Part shown: positions 63,607 through 64,000 of the stretch, piece by piece
Layout: every line of letters begins with the position of its first letter
How positions within the stretch are numbered: the stretch's first letter is position 1
Assembly: GCF_021155765.1 (NCBI RefSeq)
Contig: NC_060114.1
Location: forward strand, 13,029,501-13,093,500
DNA: 64,000 nucleotides
Source: Diprion similis
Lineage: Eukaryota > Arthropoda > Insecta > Hymenoptera > Diprionidae
Direction: 5' to 3'
Program-made: the position numbers and the translations under genes
The notes under the pieces: model-generated
Databases searched by the model: none
What the model saw: only the letters and a program-made list of their open reading frames with translations
Told to the model about the DNA's origin: nothing

Positions 63607-63868
63607 ATGAATATCAAGAACCGTCGAATGCTTCCGAGTTCGGGAAGAGAAAAAACGGAGCGATTTATATCGGAAAAAATAGGCCGAATACAAGAACGGA
63701 AAAATACGGCAGAAAAAATGAGGGACGAAGTGAAAATGGACGCGAATCGCTTGATAGCTGAAGTTTACAAGAGACCGGCCCTCTGGAACCAAAGACACAT
63801 TTCCTACCATAACCGCGAAGTAACTAACCGCGTTTGGATGGAAATTGCCACGATTTTTAAGCTTCCAC
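63607..63868 (+). CDS. MADF-domain protein, first exon (continues beyond the window)
   Basis: The reading frame from ATG 63607 (or internal ATGs at 63628 or 63718) gives a charged leader and then the start of a MADF domain: LIAEVYKRPALWNQRHISYH, NREVTNRVWMEIA, TIFKLP. These match the Adf-1-type L-I-x-x-V-x-x-x-P-x-L-W-D/N pattern and the W of the second helix. A donor (GTACGT) follows at 63869, so later exons are off the right edge. MADF proteins are DNA-binding transcription factors or chromatin-associated cofactors. The exact start codon is uncertain. Confidence 0.75.
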
Positions 63869-64000
63869 GTACGTATCTATCCGCCTACCTAATATCCCGA
63901 AACAAACGCCAAAAACCCCAGCCCGCCAAACGCAAACCTCTTTCTCTTATCTCGCACCAAAAATCATACAACTATGCCATCGGCAATCACAGCTGTACGC

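Noticed and set aside
63447-63761. Plus-strand ORF with a hydrophobic N-terminus
   Set aside because: It overlaps the MADF exon in another frame. The alanine/leucine-rich part comes from CpG-rich promoter DNA and no family is recognised.

Overview
This is a nuclear window from an animal, almost certainly an insect. The genes are intron-rich with GT-AG splice sites. The recognisable families are insect or general metazoan ones: an insect CHK/EcKinase-like protein, a MADF domain, BOK-like Bcl-2, Csk, AP-3 beta, RAB5IF/OPTI and TP53RK/Bud32. AT-rich intergenic DNA, microsatellites, foldback elements and a large satellite fill the rest. A hymenopteran source would fit, but nothing here proves it. 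All exon maps were made by hand from ORFs, splice motifs and phase consistency, and they assume no hidden exons.

Layout. 0-1.4 kb: the 5' part of a Bcl-2 family gene (minus), running off the left edge. 3.3-5.8 kb: a possible small proline-rich membrane protein (plus) and an intronless EcKinase-like gene (minus) whose catalytic HGD motif reads HGS. 6-9.5 kb: AT-rich DNA with a dispersed repeat related to the satellite, a small hairpin MITE, and a long inverted repeat in which one arm is triplicated. 9.5-15.2 kb: two same-strand genes typical of selfish DNA, a nine-exon DUF4806 gene and an intact 692-residue tnp2-like transposase ORF, separated by a roughly 650 bp foldback. 15.6-27.2 kb: a (TA)n tract, a degenerate dispersed repeat, a 312 bp satellite of 31 monomers in exact register, then more of the same dispersed repeat.

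27.7-30.7 kb: a three-exon gene (plus) for an unrecognised 966-residue Q/P-rich protein. 34.6-40.3 kb: Csk (minus), seven coding exons, 515 residues, with an SH2 and a tyrosine kinase domain but a low-complexity N-terminus instead of a visible SH3. 40.3-51.5 kb: about 11 kb with no gene that I can support. It holds microsatellites, homopurine tracts, TE fragments, a foldback MITE and a CpG-richer promoter-like zone near 48.3-50 kb. 51.5-53.0 kb: a FAM169-like GNAT-fold gene (plus) lacking an identifiable first exon. 53.4-59.0 kb: AP-3 beta (minus), ten exons, 1057 residues. 59.9-61.1 kb: RAB5IF/OPTI (plus). 61.6-62.9 kb: TP53RK/Bud32 (minus). 63.6 kb to the edge: the first exon of a MADF-domain gene (plus).

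The right end is a compact housekeeping cluster. AP-3 beta and RAB5IF are head to head, RAB5IF and TP53RK are tail to tail, and TP53RK and the MADF gene are head to head. The products act in different processes (endolysosomal sorting, ER membrane-protein insertion, tRNA t6A modification), so the arrangement suggests shared promoters, not a pathway. The most unusual parts are the satellite with its single-copy relatives, the transposase/DUF4806 pair, and several long inverted repeats that could be transcribed as hairpin RNA.
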